Shown here piece by piece: positions 32,000-41,726 of a stretch of DNA of 64,000 nucleotides. Numbering within the stretch: the first letter of the stretch is position 1; each line of letters begins with the position of its first letter. Position numbers and translations under genes: made by a program. A model generated the notes under the pieces. That model searched no databases. It saw nothing but the letters and a program-made list of their open reading frames with translations, and was not told the DNA's origin. Source of the DNA: Streptomyces sp. V3I7. Lineage in GTDB: Bacteria > Actinomycetota > Actinomycetes > Streptomycetales > Streptomycetaceae. The stretch is taken from NCBI RefSeq assembly GCF_030817495.1, contig NZ_JAUSZK010000001.1, positions 3,947,001 to 4,011,000 on the forward strand, given 5' to 3'.

Positions 32000-33540
32000 C
32001 CACCACCTCCCAAGCCGTGCCCGCCCCTGCGGCGGCGCCCGTCCCGAGCGGGGTCGCAGCCACCGCGCGGGGCGGATGGTGGGGTTTCCTGGGGTCCGCG
32101 ATCAACGCCGTCTTCGGCTACCTCCTCGTCACCCTGGTCACCCGCGCCCTGGGGGCGCACGGGTCGGGCGCGGTGTTCACCGGCGTCGCCGCCTTCACCA
32201 TCCTCAGCAACACCTGCAAGCTCGGCGCCGACACCGGGCTGGTGCGCTTCGTCTCCCGTGACATGGCCACCGACGGCGGCCATCGCGTGGGCGCGCTGCT
32301 GCGCAGCGCCGTCGTGCCGGGAACCGCGGCGAGCACCGCGGCCGCCGCCCTGCTGTTCCTGTCCCCGTCGACCGCGACCTCCCTGCTGCCGACGCTCGCA
32401 CCGGACGAGGCCGTCACCCTGGTCCGGCTCTTCGCCCTGTTCCTCCCCGTTGCCACGGTCACCCTGATCCTGCTCGGCGCCACCCAGGGGTACGGGACGG
32501 TGGTGCCGTTCGTCGGTGTCGAACAGGTCGTCAAGCCGGTCCTGCGCGTGCTCATCGCCGTACCTGTGGTGCTGCTGGCTCCCGGTGTGCTGAACCTGGC
32601 CGCCGCCTGGCTGGTCCCGTCCCTGGCCGGGGCGCTCATCGCCTGGGTCGCGCTGCGCCGGTGCCACCGCGCGAGCCGGCCGCGTACGGCGTCGCCCGAC
32701 GTGGCCGCCGCGCGGCGGGGGTTCTGGGCGTTCGCCGCGCCCCGGGCCATCTCCGCCATCTTCGACATCAGCTCGGTCTGGGTGGGCGTGATCCTGCTGT
32801 CGTGCCTGGCCACGAGCGAGGAAGCGGGCATCTACACCGCTGTCAGCCGGGTCATCGTCGCGGCGACGCTGTTCCAGCTCGCCGTCCGGCTCGCCTTCGC
32901 CCCGGAGATCAGCCGTCTGCTGGCCGTGGACGACATCCCGCAGGCCTGCCATCTGCACCGCATCTCGACGCGCTGGATCGTGCTGTTCTCCTGGCCTCTG
33001 TTCGTGCTCCTCGGGAGTTTCCCGGGCACGGTGCTGTCCCTCTTCGGGCCGGAGTTCGTCCAGGGATCGAACGCGCTGGTCCTGCTCTGTGTCGCCTCCG
33101 CGATCAACGTCGGTGTCGGCAACGCCCAGACCGTGCTGCTCATGGCCGGCAAGAGCTCCTGGCATCTGGGGGCCACCGCCGCCGCGTTCGCGGTGCAGCT
33201 GGGCGTCGGCATCGTCGCCGTACCCCGGATCGGCGTCATGGGGGCGGCCCTTTCCTGGGGCGCGGCCATCGTCGTGGAAAACCTCATGGCGGCCGTTCTG
33301 GTACGGCGTCATCCGGGATTCACGACCGTGGACCGCGGATATCTCGCCGCGACGGGTGTGGGTTTGTTTCTCACCGCGGTTCTGATTATCCCGGCCAGAA
33401 TTCTGGCGGGCGACACCGCTATCGGACTCGCCGCCGGAATTGTCTTGGGAATCGGCGTACTGGGTATAGGTTTGAGCCGTTTTCCTGCCGTGCTGGGAGT
33501 GCGCGAACTAATTGACATCCTCCGTAAACGGACCGCGTGA
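31996..33540 (+). CDS. Polysaccharide flippase (Wzx-like)
   Basis: This 514-aa integral membrane protein belongs to the MVF/MATE-related oligosaccharide flippase group. About 12-14 hydrophobic segments follow GGWWGFLGSAINAVFGYLLV near the N-terminus, and a charged loop precedes RRGFWAFAAPRAISAIFD. It would move lipid-linked repeat units across the membrane. It starts in the last codon of the Wzz-like gene (ATGA overlap), so Wzy, Wzz and Wzx form one translationally coupled unit. Codons in the last 60 residues are less GC-rich than those before. Confidence 0.82.
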   Translation: MTTTSQAVPAPAAAPVPSGVAATARGGWWGFLGSAINAVFGYLLVTLVTRALGAHGSGAVFTGVAAFTILSNTCKLGADTGLVRFVSRDMATDGGHRVGALLRSAVVPGTAASTAAAALLFLSPSTATSLLPTLAPDEAVTLVRLFALFLPVATVTLILLGATQGYGTVVPFVGVEQVVKPVLRVLIAVPVVLLAPGVLNLAAAWLVPSLAGALIAWVALRRCHRASRPRTASPDVAAARRGFWAFAAPRAISAIFDISSVWVGVILLSCLATSEEAGIYTAVSRVIVAATLFQLAVRLAFAPEISRLLAVDDIPQACHLHRISTRWIVLFSWPLFVLLGSFPGTVLSLFGPEFVQGSNALVLLCVASAINVGVGNAQTVLLMAGKSSWHLGATAAAFAVQLGVGIVAVPRIGVMGAALSWGAAIVVENLMAAVLVRRHPGFTTVDRGYLAATGVGLFLTAVLIIPARILAGDTAIGLAAGIVLGIGVLGIGLSRFPAVLGVRELIDILRKRTA

Positions 33541-33663
33541 CACCGCTATGCGCCGCCATGGGACGTCATAGGCCGTCATGGAACCGAATTCGCCGCCATC
33601 CTCCTTTTCGCTCCATTCACTCCCCGCCATCCTTTCCACCCACCTCCCTCTCCGAGGTATCGC

Positions 33664-35265
33664 ATGCGCCTGAGAAATCACACGACGAGGGTTGTCACCA
33701 CAGCGTCCACCGCGGCCCTCCTCGCAGCCGCCTCGCTCGTCACCGCCGCCACCTCGGCCGCGAGCGGCCAGAAGACCACCGGCAAGACCCTCACCGCCGA
33801 CCCGCTGTCGACCTGGCAGACGGACGGGATCGTCTGGTCGGTGGAGTACGCGCGCGGAGTCGTGTACGTCGGCGGTACCTTCGGCAGCGTCCGCCCGCCG
33901 GGCGCGCGACCGGGCGAGCGGGAGGTCGCCCGCAGAAACTTCGCCGCGTTCGACGCCTCCACCGGCGAACTGCTGCCGTGTGCGCACTCGTTCACGGGCA
34001 TCGGTGACACCGTACGAGCGCTCAAGGCGTCCCCCGACGGCAAGAAGCTCTACGTCGGCGGCTCGTTCAGCAAGGTCGACGACAGCGGCGCGTACAGCGC
34101 GGCCGCGCTCAACACGTCCGACTGCTCGCTGCGCAAGGACTTCCGCCCCGGCGCCTCGGCGACCGTCCGGGCCATCGAGACCACGGGCGACACGGTCTAC
34201 ATGGGCGGGGACTTCACGCTCATCGACAACAAGACCAGGAACCGGATCGCGGCCTTCAAGCCGAACGGTGCACTGCGGCCGTTCAAGGCGGACCTCGATC
34301 GCGGCGTACGGGACATCCTGGCGGCGACCGATCATGGAAAGGTCCTCGTCGGCGGCGACTTCCGGCACGTCAACGGGAAGGAGGAGCGGTCGCTGATCGC
34401 CCTGGATCCCAAGACGGGCGAGCCGGTGACCTCCTTCCCGGACTGGATTCCGCCCCGTTCGGCGGTGAAGACACTGGCGCGGGACGGCGACAAATTCTAT
34501 CTGGGCGCCGAAGGCACCGGAACGGGCATTTTCGACGGCCGTATCGCCGGGCGTCTGTCCGACGGCAGCATGATCTGGAAGGACACCTGCCAGGGCGCCA
34601 CCCAGGCCGTTCTCGTGTACAAGGGAATCCTTTACAGCGGTTCCCACGCGCACTACTGCGGTGTCACCCCGGGTGGCTTCCCCGAGGGGCGCCGTCGGCA
34701 TTTCCTGGCCCAATCGGCCGACGACATGCACATCCTGCACTGGTTCCCCGACACCGACGACGGACTCGGTGAGGGAAACGGCCCCCGCTCGCTGGTGATG
34801 GCCGACGGAATCCTGTGGGCGGGCGGCGAGTTCACCATGGTCAACGGCAAACCCCAGCAGAGCCTGACGCGCTTCGGCGCCGGCCCCGACGTCGGAGCCC
34901 CGGAGGGCGCGCCCAGGCTCACGGTCGCCGACACCCGCGACGGCCGCGTCACCCTCACCTGGCATGCCGCCTGGGACAGGGACGACGCGGAGCTGACGTA
35001 CATGCTCTACCGGGACGGTGAGCTCGTGGACAAGCAGAAGCAGCGGTCGGCCGAATGGGACCGGCCGGACATGAAGTACACGGACACCGTCGCTCCAGGC
35101 TCACGGCACCGCTACACGATCTCCGTCACCGACGGCAAGAACACGGCACCCCTCTCGAAGCCGCTCGAAGTGACCGCGGTCGCCGCGAAGCGGGAGCTCG
35201 GGGATCTGGGAGAAATCCCAGCGCTGGGAGCGCTGGGAGCGCTGGGAGAACTGAGGCAGTGGTGA
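33664..35265 (+). CDS. Secreted beta-propeller protein with C-terminal Fn3 domain
   Basis: This 533-aa protein has a signal peptide (basic MRLRNHTTR, hydrophobic core to about residue 30, likely cleavage in the AATSAAS region). Repeated blade motifs are GVVYVGGTFGSV, KLYVGGSFSKVDD, TVYMGGDFTLIDN, KVLVGGDFRHVNG and LWAGGEFTMVNG, which resemble delta-60/PQQ-like propeller repeats. A cysteine pair at about 320-340 follows. The last 110 residues have the fibronectin type III pattern (APRLTVADTRDGRVTLTWHA ... YMLYRDGELV ... GSRHRYTISV). It is followed by GLA-rich ALGALGALG encoded by 9-bp repeats. It may bind or organise the exported polymer. No catalytic motif is seen. Confidence 0.72.
   Translation: MRLRNHTTRVVTTASTAALLAAASLVTAATSAASGQKTTGKTLTADPLSTWQTDGIVWSVEYARGVVYVGGTFGSVRPPGARPGEREVARRNFAAFDASTGELLPCAHSFTGIGDTVRALKASPDGKKLYVGGSFSKVDDSGAYSAAALNTSDCSLRKDFRPGASATVRAIETTGDTVYMGGDFTLIDNKTRNRIAAFKPNGALRPFKADLDRGVRDILAATDHGKVLVGGDFRHVNGKEERSLIALDPKTGEPVTSFPDWIPPRSAVKTLARDGDKFYLGAEGTGTGIFDGRIAGRLSDGSMIWKDTCQGATQAVLVYKGILYSGSHAHYCGVTPGGFPEGRRRHFLAQSADDMHILHWFPDTDDGLGEGNGPRSLVMADGILWAGGEFTMVNGKPQQSLTRFGAGPDVGAPEGAPRLTVADTRDGRVTLTWHAAWDRDDAELTYMLYRDGELVDKQKQRSAEWDRPDMKYTDTVAPGSRHRYTISVTDGKNTAPLSKPLEVTAVAAKRELGDLGEIPALGALGALGELRQW
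35221..35247 (+). repeat. 9-bp tandem repeats at the propeller gene 3' end
   Basis: Three exact GCGCTGGGA copies encode ALG repeats in the tail before the coupled GTGA junction. Confidence 0.85.
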
Positions 35266-35720
35266 CGGGGGAACGACTCGGCTACGCGCCGGGGGTCTTC
35301 GACCTCTTCCACGTGGGCCATCTCAACATCCTGCGCCGTGCCAGCACGCACTGCGACCGGCTCATCGCGGGCGTCTGCTCCGACGACCTGGTGGTCCGCC
35401 TGAAGGGCAGGCCACCGGTCATCCCGCTCGCCGAGCGACTGGAGATCGTCCGCAGCGTCCGCTACGTCGACGACACCTACGTGGCGACGGTGGACGACAA
35501 GATCGAGATCTGGAAGGAAGTCGGCTTCGACGTCATCTTCAAGGGCGACGACTGGCTCGGCACCGACCTGTGGAAGAACCTCGAGGGCGAGTTCTCCAAG
35601 GTCGACGTGGAGGTCGTCTTCTTCCCCTATACGACCCACACATCGAGCACGCTGCTGCGCCGTGCGCTCTCGCTGCGGACTCCCGCTCCGATTCTTCCGC
35701 AGCGCGATCTCTCCGCGTAG
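35262..35720 (+). CDS. Cytidylyltransferase, TagD/glycerol-3-phosphate type
   Basis: This 152-aa protein has the GYAPGVFDLFHVGHLNILRR nucleotidyltransferase signature, including HVGH at residues 17-20. It continues with LAERLEIVRSVRYVDDT, GFDVIFKGDDWLGT and the TTHTSST segment that parallels the ISTT motif of TagD. These enzymes make a CDP-alcohol such as CDP-glycerol from CTP and an alcohol phosphate. The GTG start overlaps the stop of the secreted propeller protein (GTGA). With the CDP-alcohol phosphotransferase at 26615 the island would both make and use the CDP-activated alcohol. Glycerol is favoured by family. Another small polyol is possible. Confidence 0.82.
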   Translation: MTGERLGYAPGVFDLFHVGHLNILRRASTHCDRLIAGVCSDDLVVRLKGRPPVIPLAERLEIVRSVRYVDDTYVATVDDKIEIWKEVGFDVIFKGDDWLGTDLWKNLEGEFSKVDVEVVFFPYTTHTSSTLLRRALSLRTPAPILPQRDLSA

Positions 35721-35739
35721 CGTCGTCCGACGCTCGGGG

Positions 35740-35785
35740 GAGCCGCGCCGTCGCCGTACCGCGTACGGCGACGGCGCGGCTCGCT
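35740..35785 (+). terminator. Terminator of the polysaccharide island
   Basis: A perfect 20-bp stem (35740-35759 with 35763-35782) and a 3-nt loop close the operon. No T-run follows, but in Streptomyces such hairpins often terminate efficiently. It isolates the island from rpsJ. Confidence 0.75.
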
Positions 35786-35905
35786 TCGGGCGTGCGTTCT
35801 CCGTACGCTGCTGATCCTGCTCGGCGCCGCGCACCGCGACCCCGTAGCTGCGGGGCTCGTACCGTTGTGGGCGCTGAGGCTGGTCCTCGGTGATCCGGCC
35901 TGTGT

Positions 35906-35933
35906 TTGACCTACGTCACTCCCGGGGTAAGGT
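35906..35933 (+). promoter_or_regulatory. Promoter of the S10 operon
   Basis: TTGACC (35906-35911) and TAAGGT (35928-35933) are 16 bp apart. It lies about 380 nt before rpsJ, so the S10 mRNA has a long leader. Confidence 0.5.
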
Positions 35934-35939
35934 CTTCGG

Positions 35940-36317
35940 CCCGATTGGCCAGGGCCATGCCCCGTATGGCAGACTGTCCGAGTTGCTCGGTCGAGTGTTG
36001 ATGCTGCACGTCTCCCGCCGGGAGGACCGGAAGCGAGTCCCACAGTACTCGTCGTCCTAACTGCCTGATGGCAGCGCTGGGGCGGACGTACGGGAATCTT
36101 CCGGGAAGTGTGGGCGCGACACCGGCCAGGCGCCCGGTGGGCCTTCCGTCCCCGGCCTGCGGTTCCGGAAGGGCCGTGTGCATTCCCCGAAGGGATGTTC
36201 CGACAAGGGACATTCATGTCAGCGGGAGCGCGACACGCCCGACCGCGTGGGTCGGACAGAAGGCACAGGGAAACCACCGGGTTCCAGAGCGTTGAGAGAC
36301 AGGACTACTGAGTAGCC
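35940..36317 (+). promoter_or_regulatory. Long leader of the S10 operon
   Basis: About 380 nt of presumed untranslated RNA contain several short hairpins, such as CTCCC/GGGAG near 36010-36023. Near the 3' end lies the 25-nt element (36231-36255) also present upstream of rpsL. In E. coli the S10 leader binds L4 to control the operon; whether this leader does so is unknown. Small open frames here lack ribosome binding sites. Confidence 0.55.
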
Positions 36318-36626
36318 ATGGCGGGACAGAAGATCCGCATCCGGCTCAAGGCCTACGACCACGAGGTCATCGACTCTTCGGCGAAGAAGATCGTCGAGAC
36401 GGTGACTCGCACTGGTGCGTCGGTCGCGGGCCCGGTGCCGCTGCCCACTGAGAAGAACGTGTACTGCGTCATCAAGTCGCCGCACAAGTACAAGGACTCG
36501 CGCGAGCACTTCGAGATGCGCACGCACAAGCGCCTGATCGACATCCTCGACCCGACTCCCAAGACCGTTGACTCTCTGATGCGACTCGACCTCCCGGCCG
36601 GTGTCGACATCGAGATCAAGCTCTAA
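36318..36626 (+). CDS. rpsJ: 30S ribosomal protein S10
   Basis: This 102-aa protein is first in the S10 operon and also a NusB partner in antitermination. It begins [20 protein letters not shown] and contains [20 protein letters not shown] and [20 protein letters not shown]. Its length is standard. The ribosome binding site is weak, so translation may depend on the leader structure. Confidence 0.98.
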   Translation: MAGQKIRIRLKAYDHEVIDSSAKKIVETVTRTGASVAGPVPLPTEKNVYCVIKSPHKYKDSREHFEMRTHKRLIDILDPTPKTVDSLMRLDLPAGVDIEIKL

Positions 36627-36643
36627 GGGTCGGTGATCTGAGA

Positions 36644-37288
36644 ATGGCTAAGCAGATCAAGGGCATCCTGGGCGAGAAGCTCGGCATGACGCAGGTGTGG
36701 GACGAGAACAACCGTGTTGTTCCGGTCACCGTCGTCAAGGCCGGCCCGAACGTCGTGACCCAGGTTCGTACGAACGACGTCGACGGCTACGAGTCCGTCC
36801 AGATCGCGTTCGGCGAGATCGACCCGCGCAAGGTGAACAAGCCCCTCAAGGGCCACTTCGCGAAGGCCGACGTCACCCCCCGTCGCCACCTCGTCGAGAT
36901 CCGTACCGCTGACGCCAGCGAGTACACCCTCGGCCAGGAGATCACCGCTGAGGTGTTCGAGGCCGGCATCAAGGTCGACGTGACCGGCAAGAGCAAGGGC
37001 AAGGGCTTCGCCGGTGTCATGAAGCGTCACAACTTCAAGGGCCTCGGCGCCGGACACGGCACCCAGCGCAAGCACCGCTCCCCCGGTTCCATCGGTGGCT
37101 GCGCCACCCCGGGCCGTGTGTTCAAGGGCCTCCGCATGGCGGGTCGCATGGGCAACGAGCGGGTCACCACCCAGAACCTGACCGTCCACGCCGTTGACGC
37201 GGAGAAGGGTCTGCTGCTCATCAAGGGCGCGGTTCCCGGTCCGAACGGCGGCCTCGTCCTGGTCCGCACCGCGGCCAAGGGGGCCTGA
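36644..37288 (+). CDS. rplC: 50S ribosomal protein L3
   Basis: This 214-aa protein is an early assembly protein near the peptidyl transferase centre. [20 protein letters not shown] opens the sequence, and [20 protein letters not shown] with [15 protein letters not shown] forms the extended loop that reaches the catalytic centre. It lies 17 nt after rpsJ. Confidence 0.98.
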   Translation: MAKQIKGILGEKLGMTQVWDENNRVVPVTVVKAGPNVVTQVRTNDVDGYESVQIAFGEIDPRKVNKPLKGHFAKADVTPRRHLVEIRTADASEYTLGQEITAEVFEAGIKVDVTGKSKGKGFAGVMKRHNFKGLGAGHGTQRKHRSPGSIGGCATPGRVFKGLRMAGRMGNERVTTQNLTVHAVDAEKGLLLIKGAVPGPNGGLVLVRTAAKGA

Positions 37289-37296
37289 GGTAACCG

Positions 37297-37950
37297 ATGA
37301 GCACTGTTGACATCCTTTCGCCGGCTGGCGACAAGGCCGGTACCGTCGAGCTCCCCGCGGAGATCTTCGACGCCAAGGTCAGCGTTCCGCTGATCCACCA
37401 GGTCGTCGTCGCGCAGCTGGCCGCTGCCCGCCAGGGCACCCACAAGACGAAGACGCGTGGCGAGGTCCGCGGCGGTGGCAAGAAGCCGTACCGCCAGAAG
37501 GGCACCGGTCGCGCCCGCCAGGGTTCGACCCGCGCGCCGCAGTTCGCCGGTGGTGGCGTCGTCCACGGCCCGCAGCCGCGTGACTACTCGCAGCGCACCC
37601 CGAAGAAGATGAAGGCCGCCGCCCTGCGCGGTGCCCTCACCGACCGGGCGCGTCACAACCGCATCCACGTCGTCGCCGGCGTGGTCGAGGGTGCGAACCC
37701 GTCCACCAAGGCCGCCAAGAGCCTGTTCGGCAAGATCTCGGAGCGCAAGAACCTGCTCCTGGTCGTCGACCGCTCCGACGAGGCCGCGTGGCTGTCCGCC
37801 CGCAACCTGCCCCAGGTCCACATCCTGGAGCCGGGCCAGCTGAACACGTACGACGTTCTCGTCTCGGACGACGTGGTCTTCACCCAGGCCGCCTTCGAGT
37901 CCTTCGTGTCCGGCCCGAAGGCCACCGACACCGAAGGGAGCGAGGCCTGA
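37297..37950 (+). CDS. rplD: 50S ribosomal protein L4
   Basis: This 217-aa protein lines the exit tunnel and in many bacteria regulates the S10 operon. The conserved loop [20 protein letters not shown] with [17 protein letters not shown] is present. A neighbouring loop contributes to macrolide sensitivity, and no unusual insertion is seen there. The stop overlaps the rplW start. Confidence 0.98.
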   Translation: MSTVDILSPAGDKAGTVELPAEIFDAKVSVPLIHQVVVAQLAAARQGTHKTKTRGEVRGGGKKPYRQKGTGRARQGSTRAPQFAGGGVVHGPQPRDYSQRTPKKMKAAALRGALTDRARHNRIHVVAGVVEGANPSTKAAKSLFGKISERKNLLLVVDRSDEAAWLSARNLPQVHILEPGQLNTYDVLVSDDVVFTQAAFESFVSGPKATDTEGSEA

Positions 37951-38369
37951 TGGCTACGCGTCACCCGAGCATTGCCTCCAAGGCTGCGAAGGCCGCCAAG
38001 GCCGCGCGCGTCGCCAAGGCGCGTCGCCACGCCACCGAGGGCAAGAACACCGTCGAGACTCCGCTGAGCAAGTCGTACACGGACCCCCGTGACGTCCTGC
38101 TGAAGCCGGTCGTCTCGGAGAAGAGCTACGCGCTCCTCGACGAGAACAAGTACACGTTCATCGTCGACCCGAACGCCAACAAGACCCAGATCAAGCAGGC
38201 CGTCCAGGCGGTCTTCTCGGTCCAGGTCACCGGGGTCAACACGATCAACCGCCAGGGCAAGCGCAAGCGCACGAAGACCGGCTTCGGTCAGCGTGCCGCC
38301 ACCAAGCGCGCGATCGTGACCCTCGCTGAGGGCGACCGTATCGACATCTTCGGCGGTCCGACCGCCTAA
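37950..38369 (+). CDS. rplW: 50S ribosomal protein L23
   Basis: This 139-aa protein sits at the tunnel exit and docks trigger factor and SRP. The core begins [20 protein letters not shown] and has [20 protein letters not shown]. An Ala/Lys-rich N-terminal extension of about 40 residues ([17 protein letters not shown]) is typical of Streptomyces and absent from E. coli L23. Confidence 0.97.
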   Translation: MATRHPSIASKAAKAAKAARVAKARRHATEGKNTVETPLSKSYTDPRDVLLKPVVSEKSYALLDENKYTFIVDPNANKTQIKQAVQAVFSVQVTGVNTINRQGKRKRTKTGFGQRAATKRAIVTLAEGDRIDIFGGPTA

Positions 38370-38409
38370 GGGCGGTCCGGATCGTCCGATATCGGACGAG
38401 GACTGAGAA

Positions 38410-39246
38410 ATGGGAATCCGCAAGTACAAGCCGACTACGCCGGGCCGTCGTGGCGCCAGCGTCGCCGACTTCGTCGAGGTCACGCGGTCCACGCCGGAGA
38501 AGTCGCTGGTCCGCCCGCTGCACAGCAAGGGCGGCCGTAACAACGCCGGTCGTGTGACCGTTCGCCACCAGGGTGGCGGACACAAGCGCGCCTACCGCGT
38601 GATCGACTTCCGTCGTCACGACAAGGACGGCGTGCCGGCGAAGGTCGCGCACATCGAGTACGACCCCAACCGCACCGCGCGCATCGCGCTGCTGCACTAC
38701 GCCGACGGCGAGAAGCGCTACATCCTCGCCCCGCGCAACCTGCAGCAGGGTGACCGCGTCGAGAACGGTCCCGGGGCCGACATCAAGCCGGGCAACAACC
38801 TGGCCCTCCGCAACATCCCGGTCGGTACCACGATCCACGCGATCGAGCTCCGTCCCGGTGGCGGTGCCAAGTTCGCCCGTTCCGCCGGTGCCTCCGTGCA
38901 GCTGCTCGCGAAGGAGGGCTCGATGGCCCACCTGCGCATGCCGTCCGGCGAGATCCGCCTGGTCGACGTCCGCTGCCGCGCCACCATCGGTGAGGTCGGC
39001 AACGCCGAGCAGAGCAACATCAACTGGGGTAAGGCCGGCCGTAAGCGGTGGCTGGGCGTTCGCCCGACCGTCCGTGGTGTCGTCATGAACCCGGTTGACC
39101 ACCCGCACGGTGGTGGTGAGGGCCGGACCTCCGGTGGTCGCCACCCTGTGTCCCCGTGGGGCAAGAAGGAAGGCCGTACTCGTTCGCCCAAGAAGGCGTC
39201 GAACAAGTACATCGTCCGCCGCCGCAAGACGAACAAGAAGCGCTAA
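38410..39246 (+). CDS. rplB: 50S ribosomal protein L2
   Basis: This 278-aa protein binds 23S rRNA near the peptidyl transferase centre. [18 protein letters not shown] begins the sequence. The C-terminal [18 protein letters not shown] holds the conserved histidine loop implicated in subunit association and peptidyl transfer. Confidence 0.98.
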   Translation: MGIRKYKPTTPGRRGASVADFVEVTRSTPEKSLVRPLHSKGGRNNAGRVTVRHQGGGHKRAYRVIDFRRHDKDGVPAKVAHIEYDPNRTARIALLHYADGEKRYILAPRNLQQGDRVENGPGADIKPGNNLALRNIPVGTTIHAIELRPGGGAKFARSAGASVQLLAKEGSMAHLRMPSGEIRLVDVRCRATIGEVGNAEQSNINWGKAGRKRWLGVRPTVRGVVMNPVDHPHGGGEGRTSGGRHPVSPWGKKEGRTRSPKKASNKYIVRRRKTNKKR

Positions 39247-39258
39247 GGACGGGTTGAG

Positions 39259-39540
39259 ATGCCTCGTAGCTTGAAGAAGGGACCCTTCGTCGACGACCAC
39301 CTGATCAAGAAGGTGGACGTACAGAACGAAGCCGGTACCAAGAACGTCATCAAGACCTGGTCCCGTCGCTCGATGATCGTCCCGGCGATGCTCGGACACA
39401 CGATCGCGGTGCACAACGGCAAGACCCACATCCCGGTGTTCGTCACCGAGTCGATGGTCGGCCACAAGCTCGGCGAGTTCTCGCCGACCCGCACCTTCCG
39501 GGGTCACGTCAAGGACGACCGGAAGTCGAAGCGCCGCTAA
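39259..39540 (+). CDS. rpsS: 30S ribosomal protein S19
   Basis: This 93-aa head protein begins [20 protein letters not shown] and contains [20 protein letters not shown] and [16 protein letters not shown]. It is tightly packed between rplB and rplV. Confidence 0.98.
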   Translation: MPRSLKKGPFVDDHLIKKVDVQNEAGTKNVIKTWSRRSMIVPAMLGHTIAVHNGKTHIPVFVTESMVGHKLGEFSPTRTFRGHVKDDRKSKRR

Positions 39541-39582
39541 GGCGGGGTGGAATCGACCATGACAAACACCGAAGGGACAACC

Positions 39583-39930
39583 ATGGAAGCCAGGGCCCAG
39601 GCGCGGTACATCCGCGTCACGCCCATGAAGGCCCGCCGCGTGGTGGACCTCATCCGTGGCATGGACGCCACGGAGGCTCAGGCGGTCCTGCGTTTCGCCC
39701 CGCAGGCCGCGAGCGTGCCGGTCGGCAAGGTGCTTGACAGCGCCATCGCCAACGCCGCGCACAACTACGACCACACCGACGCCGACAGCCTCTACATCTC
39801 CGAGGCGTACGTCGACGAGGGCCCGACCCTGAAGCGGTTCCGGCCGCGTGCCCAGGGCCGCGCCTACCGGATCCGCAAGCGGACCAGCCACATCACCGTG
39901 GTCGTCAGCAGCAAGGAAGGAACCCGGTAA
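39583..39930 (+). CDS. rplV: 50S ribosomal protein L22
   Basis: This 115-aa tunnel protein starts at ATG 39583 ([20 protein letters not shown]) with AAGGGACA upstream. In-frame starts at 39559 and 39547 would add MTNTEGTT or more and cannot be excluded. The beta-hairpin [20 protein letters not shown] is intact. The stop overlaps the rpsC start. Confidence 0.95.
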   Translation: MEARAQARYIRVTPMKARRVVDLIRGMDATEAQAVLRFAPQAASVPVGKVLDSAIANAAHNYDHTDADSLYISEAYVDEGPTLKRFRPRAQGRAYRIRKRTSHITVVVSSKEGTR

Positions 39931-40757
39931 TGGGCCAGAAGGTAAACCCGCACGGGTTCCGGCTCGGCATCACCACCGACTTCAAGTCGCGTTGGTACGC
40001 CGACAAGCTGTACAAGGACTACGTCAAGGAAGACGTCGCCATCCGTCGGATGATGACGTCCGGCATGGAGCGCGCCGGCATCTCGAAGGTCGAGATCGAG
40101 CGCACCCGTGACCGCGTGCGGGTGGACATCCACACCGCTCGTCCCGGCATCGTCATCGGCCGCCGTGGCGCCGAGGCCGACCGCATCCGCGGCGACCTCG
40201 AGAAGCTCACGGGCAAGCAGGTCCAGCTGAACATCCTCGAGGTCAAGAACCCCGAGACCGACGCTCAGCTGGTTGCCCAGGCCGTTGCCGAGCAGCTGTC
40301 CTCCCGCGTCTCCTTCCGCCGCGCCATGCGTAAGAGCATGCAGTCGGCCATGAAGGCGGGCGCCAAGGGCATCAAGATCCAGTGCGGTGGCCGCCTCGGC
40401 GGCGCCGAGATGTCCCGCTCGGAGTTCTACCGCGAGGGCCGTGTGCCCCTGCACACGCTCCGCGCGAACGTCGACTACGGCTTCTTCGAGGCCAAGACGA
40501 CCTTCGGCCGCATCGGTGTGAAGGTCTGGATCTACAAGGGCGACGTCAAGAACATCGCCGAGGTCCGCGCCGAGAACGCTGCTGCCCGTGCCGGCAACCG
40601 CCCGGCCCGTGGTGGCGCTGACCGCCCGGCCCGTGGTGGCCGCGGTGGCGAGCGTGGCGGTCGCGGTCGTAAGCCGCAGCAGGCGCAGGCTGCCGAGGCC
40701 CCCAAGGCCGAGGCCGCTGCCGCCGCTCCGGCCGAGAGCACCGGAACGGAGGCCTGA
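39930..40757 (+). CDS. rpsC: 30S ribosomal protein S3
   Basis: This 275-aa protein forms part of the mRNA entry site and helicase. It has the KH-type [19 protein letters not shown] and the C-terminal [10 protein letters not shown]. The last 55 residues form an Arg/Gly- then Ala/Pro-rich tail, a common actinobacterial extension. Confidence 0.98.
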   Translation: MGQKVNPHGFRLGITTDFKSRWYADKLYKDYVKEDVAIRRMMTSGMERAGISKVEIERTRDRVRVDIHTARPGIVIGRRGAEADRIRGDLEKLTGKQVQLNILEVKNPETDAQLVAQAVAEQLSSRVSFRRAMRKSMQSAMKAGAKGIKIQCGGRLGGAEMSRSEFYREGRVPLHTLRANVDYGFFEAKTTFGRIGVKVWIYKGDVKNIAEVRAENAAARAGNRPARGGADRPARGGRGGERGGRGRKPQQAQAAEAPKAEAAAAAPAESTGTEA

Positions 40758-40762
40758 CCGAA

Positions 40763-41182
40763 ATGCTGATCCCCCGTAGGGTCAAGCACCGCAAGCAGCA
40801 CCACCCGAAGCGCAGTGGTATGGCCAAGGGTGGAACGCAGGTTGCGTTCGGCGAGTACGGCATCCAGGCGCTGACCCCGGCCTACGTCACGAACCGCCAG
40901 ATCGAGGCGGCTCGTATCGCGATGACCCGCCACATCAAGCGTGGCGGCAAGGTCTGGATCAACATCTACCCGGACCGTCCCCTCACCAAGAAGCCTGCCG
41001 AGACCCGCATGGGTTCCGGTAAGGGTTCGCCGGAGTGGTGGATCGCCAACGTCAAGCCCGGACGCGTCATGTTCGAGCTGTCGTACCCCAACGAGAAGAT
41101 TGCGCGTGAGGCCCTCACTCGTGCGGCTCACAAGCTGCCGATGAAGTGCCGGATCGTCAAGCGCGAGGCAGGTGAAGCGTGA
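40763..41182 (+). CDS. rplP: 50S ribosomal protein L16
   Basis: This 139-aa protein organises the A-site region of the large subunit. [20 protein letters not shown] opens it. [20 protein letters not shown] is the conserved loop with the hydroxylatable arginine in other bacteria. rpmC begins within the stop. Confidence 0.98.
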   Translation: MLIPRRVKHRKQHHPKRSGMAKGGTQVAFGEYGIQALTPAYVTNRQIEAARIAMTRHIKRGGKVWINIYPDRPLTKKPAETRMGSGKGSPEWWIANVKPGRVMFELSYPNEKIAREALTRAAHKLPMKCRIVKREAGEA

Positions 41183-41406
41183 TGTCGGCCGGTACCAAGG
41201 CGTCCGAGCTGCGCGAGCTGGGCAACGAGGAGCTTCTTGCGAAGCTCCGCGAGGCCAAGGAAGAGCTGTTCAATCTCCGCTTCCAGGCGGCGACGGGCCA
41301 GCTCGAGAACCACGGCCGTCTGAAGGCGGTCCGCAAGGACATCGCGCGGATCTACACCCTGATGCGCGAGCGTGAGCTGGGCATCGAAACGGTGGAGAAC
41401 GCCTGA
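41182..41406 (+). CDS. rpmC: 50S ribosomal protein L29
   Basis: This 74-aa two-helix protein sits near the tunnel exit. ATG 41182 gives [20 protein letters not shown], the usual Streptomyces start. A GTG directly before it is in frame but unlikely. The stop overlaps rpsQ. Confidence 0.95.
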   Translation: MSAGTKASELRELGNEELLAKLREAKEELFNLRFQAATGQLENHGRLKAVRKDIARIYTLMRERELGIETVENA

Positions 41407-41687
41407 TGAGCGAGAAGAACGTGACTGAGCAGACCGAGCGCAACGCACGGAAGACCCGTGAGGGTCTTGTCGTCAGCGACAAGATGGACAAGACCGTCGT
41501 CGTCGCCGTCGAGGACCGCGTGAAGCACCCGCTGTACGGCAAGGTCATCCGCCGTACGAACAAGCTCAAGGCGCACGACGAGCAGAACGCTGCCGGCGTC
41601 GGCGACCGCGTCCTCCTGATGGAGACCCGGAAGCTGTCCGCCAGCAAGCACTGGCGCATCGTCGAGATCCTCGAGAAGGCCAAGTAA
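41406..41687 (+). CDS. rpsQ: 30S ribosomal protein S17
   Basis: This 93-aa primary 16S-binding protein has the OB-fold [20 protein letters not shown] and [19 protein letters not shown]. An N-terminal tail of about 15 polar residues is typical of Streptomyces. Confidence 0.98.
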   Translation: MSEKNVTEQTERNARKTREGLVVSDKMDKTVVVAVEDRVKHPLYGKVIRRTNKLKAHDEQNAAGVGDRVLLMETRKLSASKHWRIVEILEKAK

Positions 41688-41726
41688 TTCCTGCGGAGAA
41701 AACCCGCAGGTCAGTTCCGCCAGGCT

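Noticed and set aside
36068..36311. Small open frames in the rpsJ leader
   Set aside because: They lack ribosome binding sites and run through the shared leader hairpin; a leader RNA is the better explanation.
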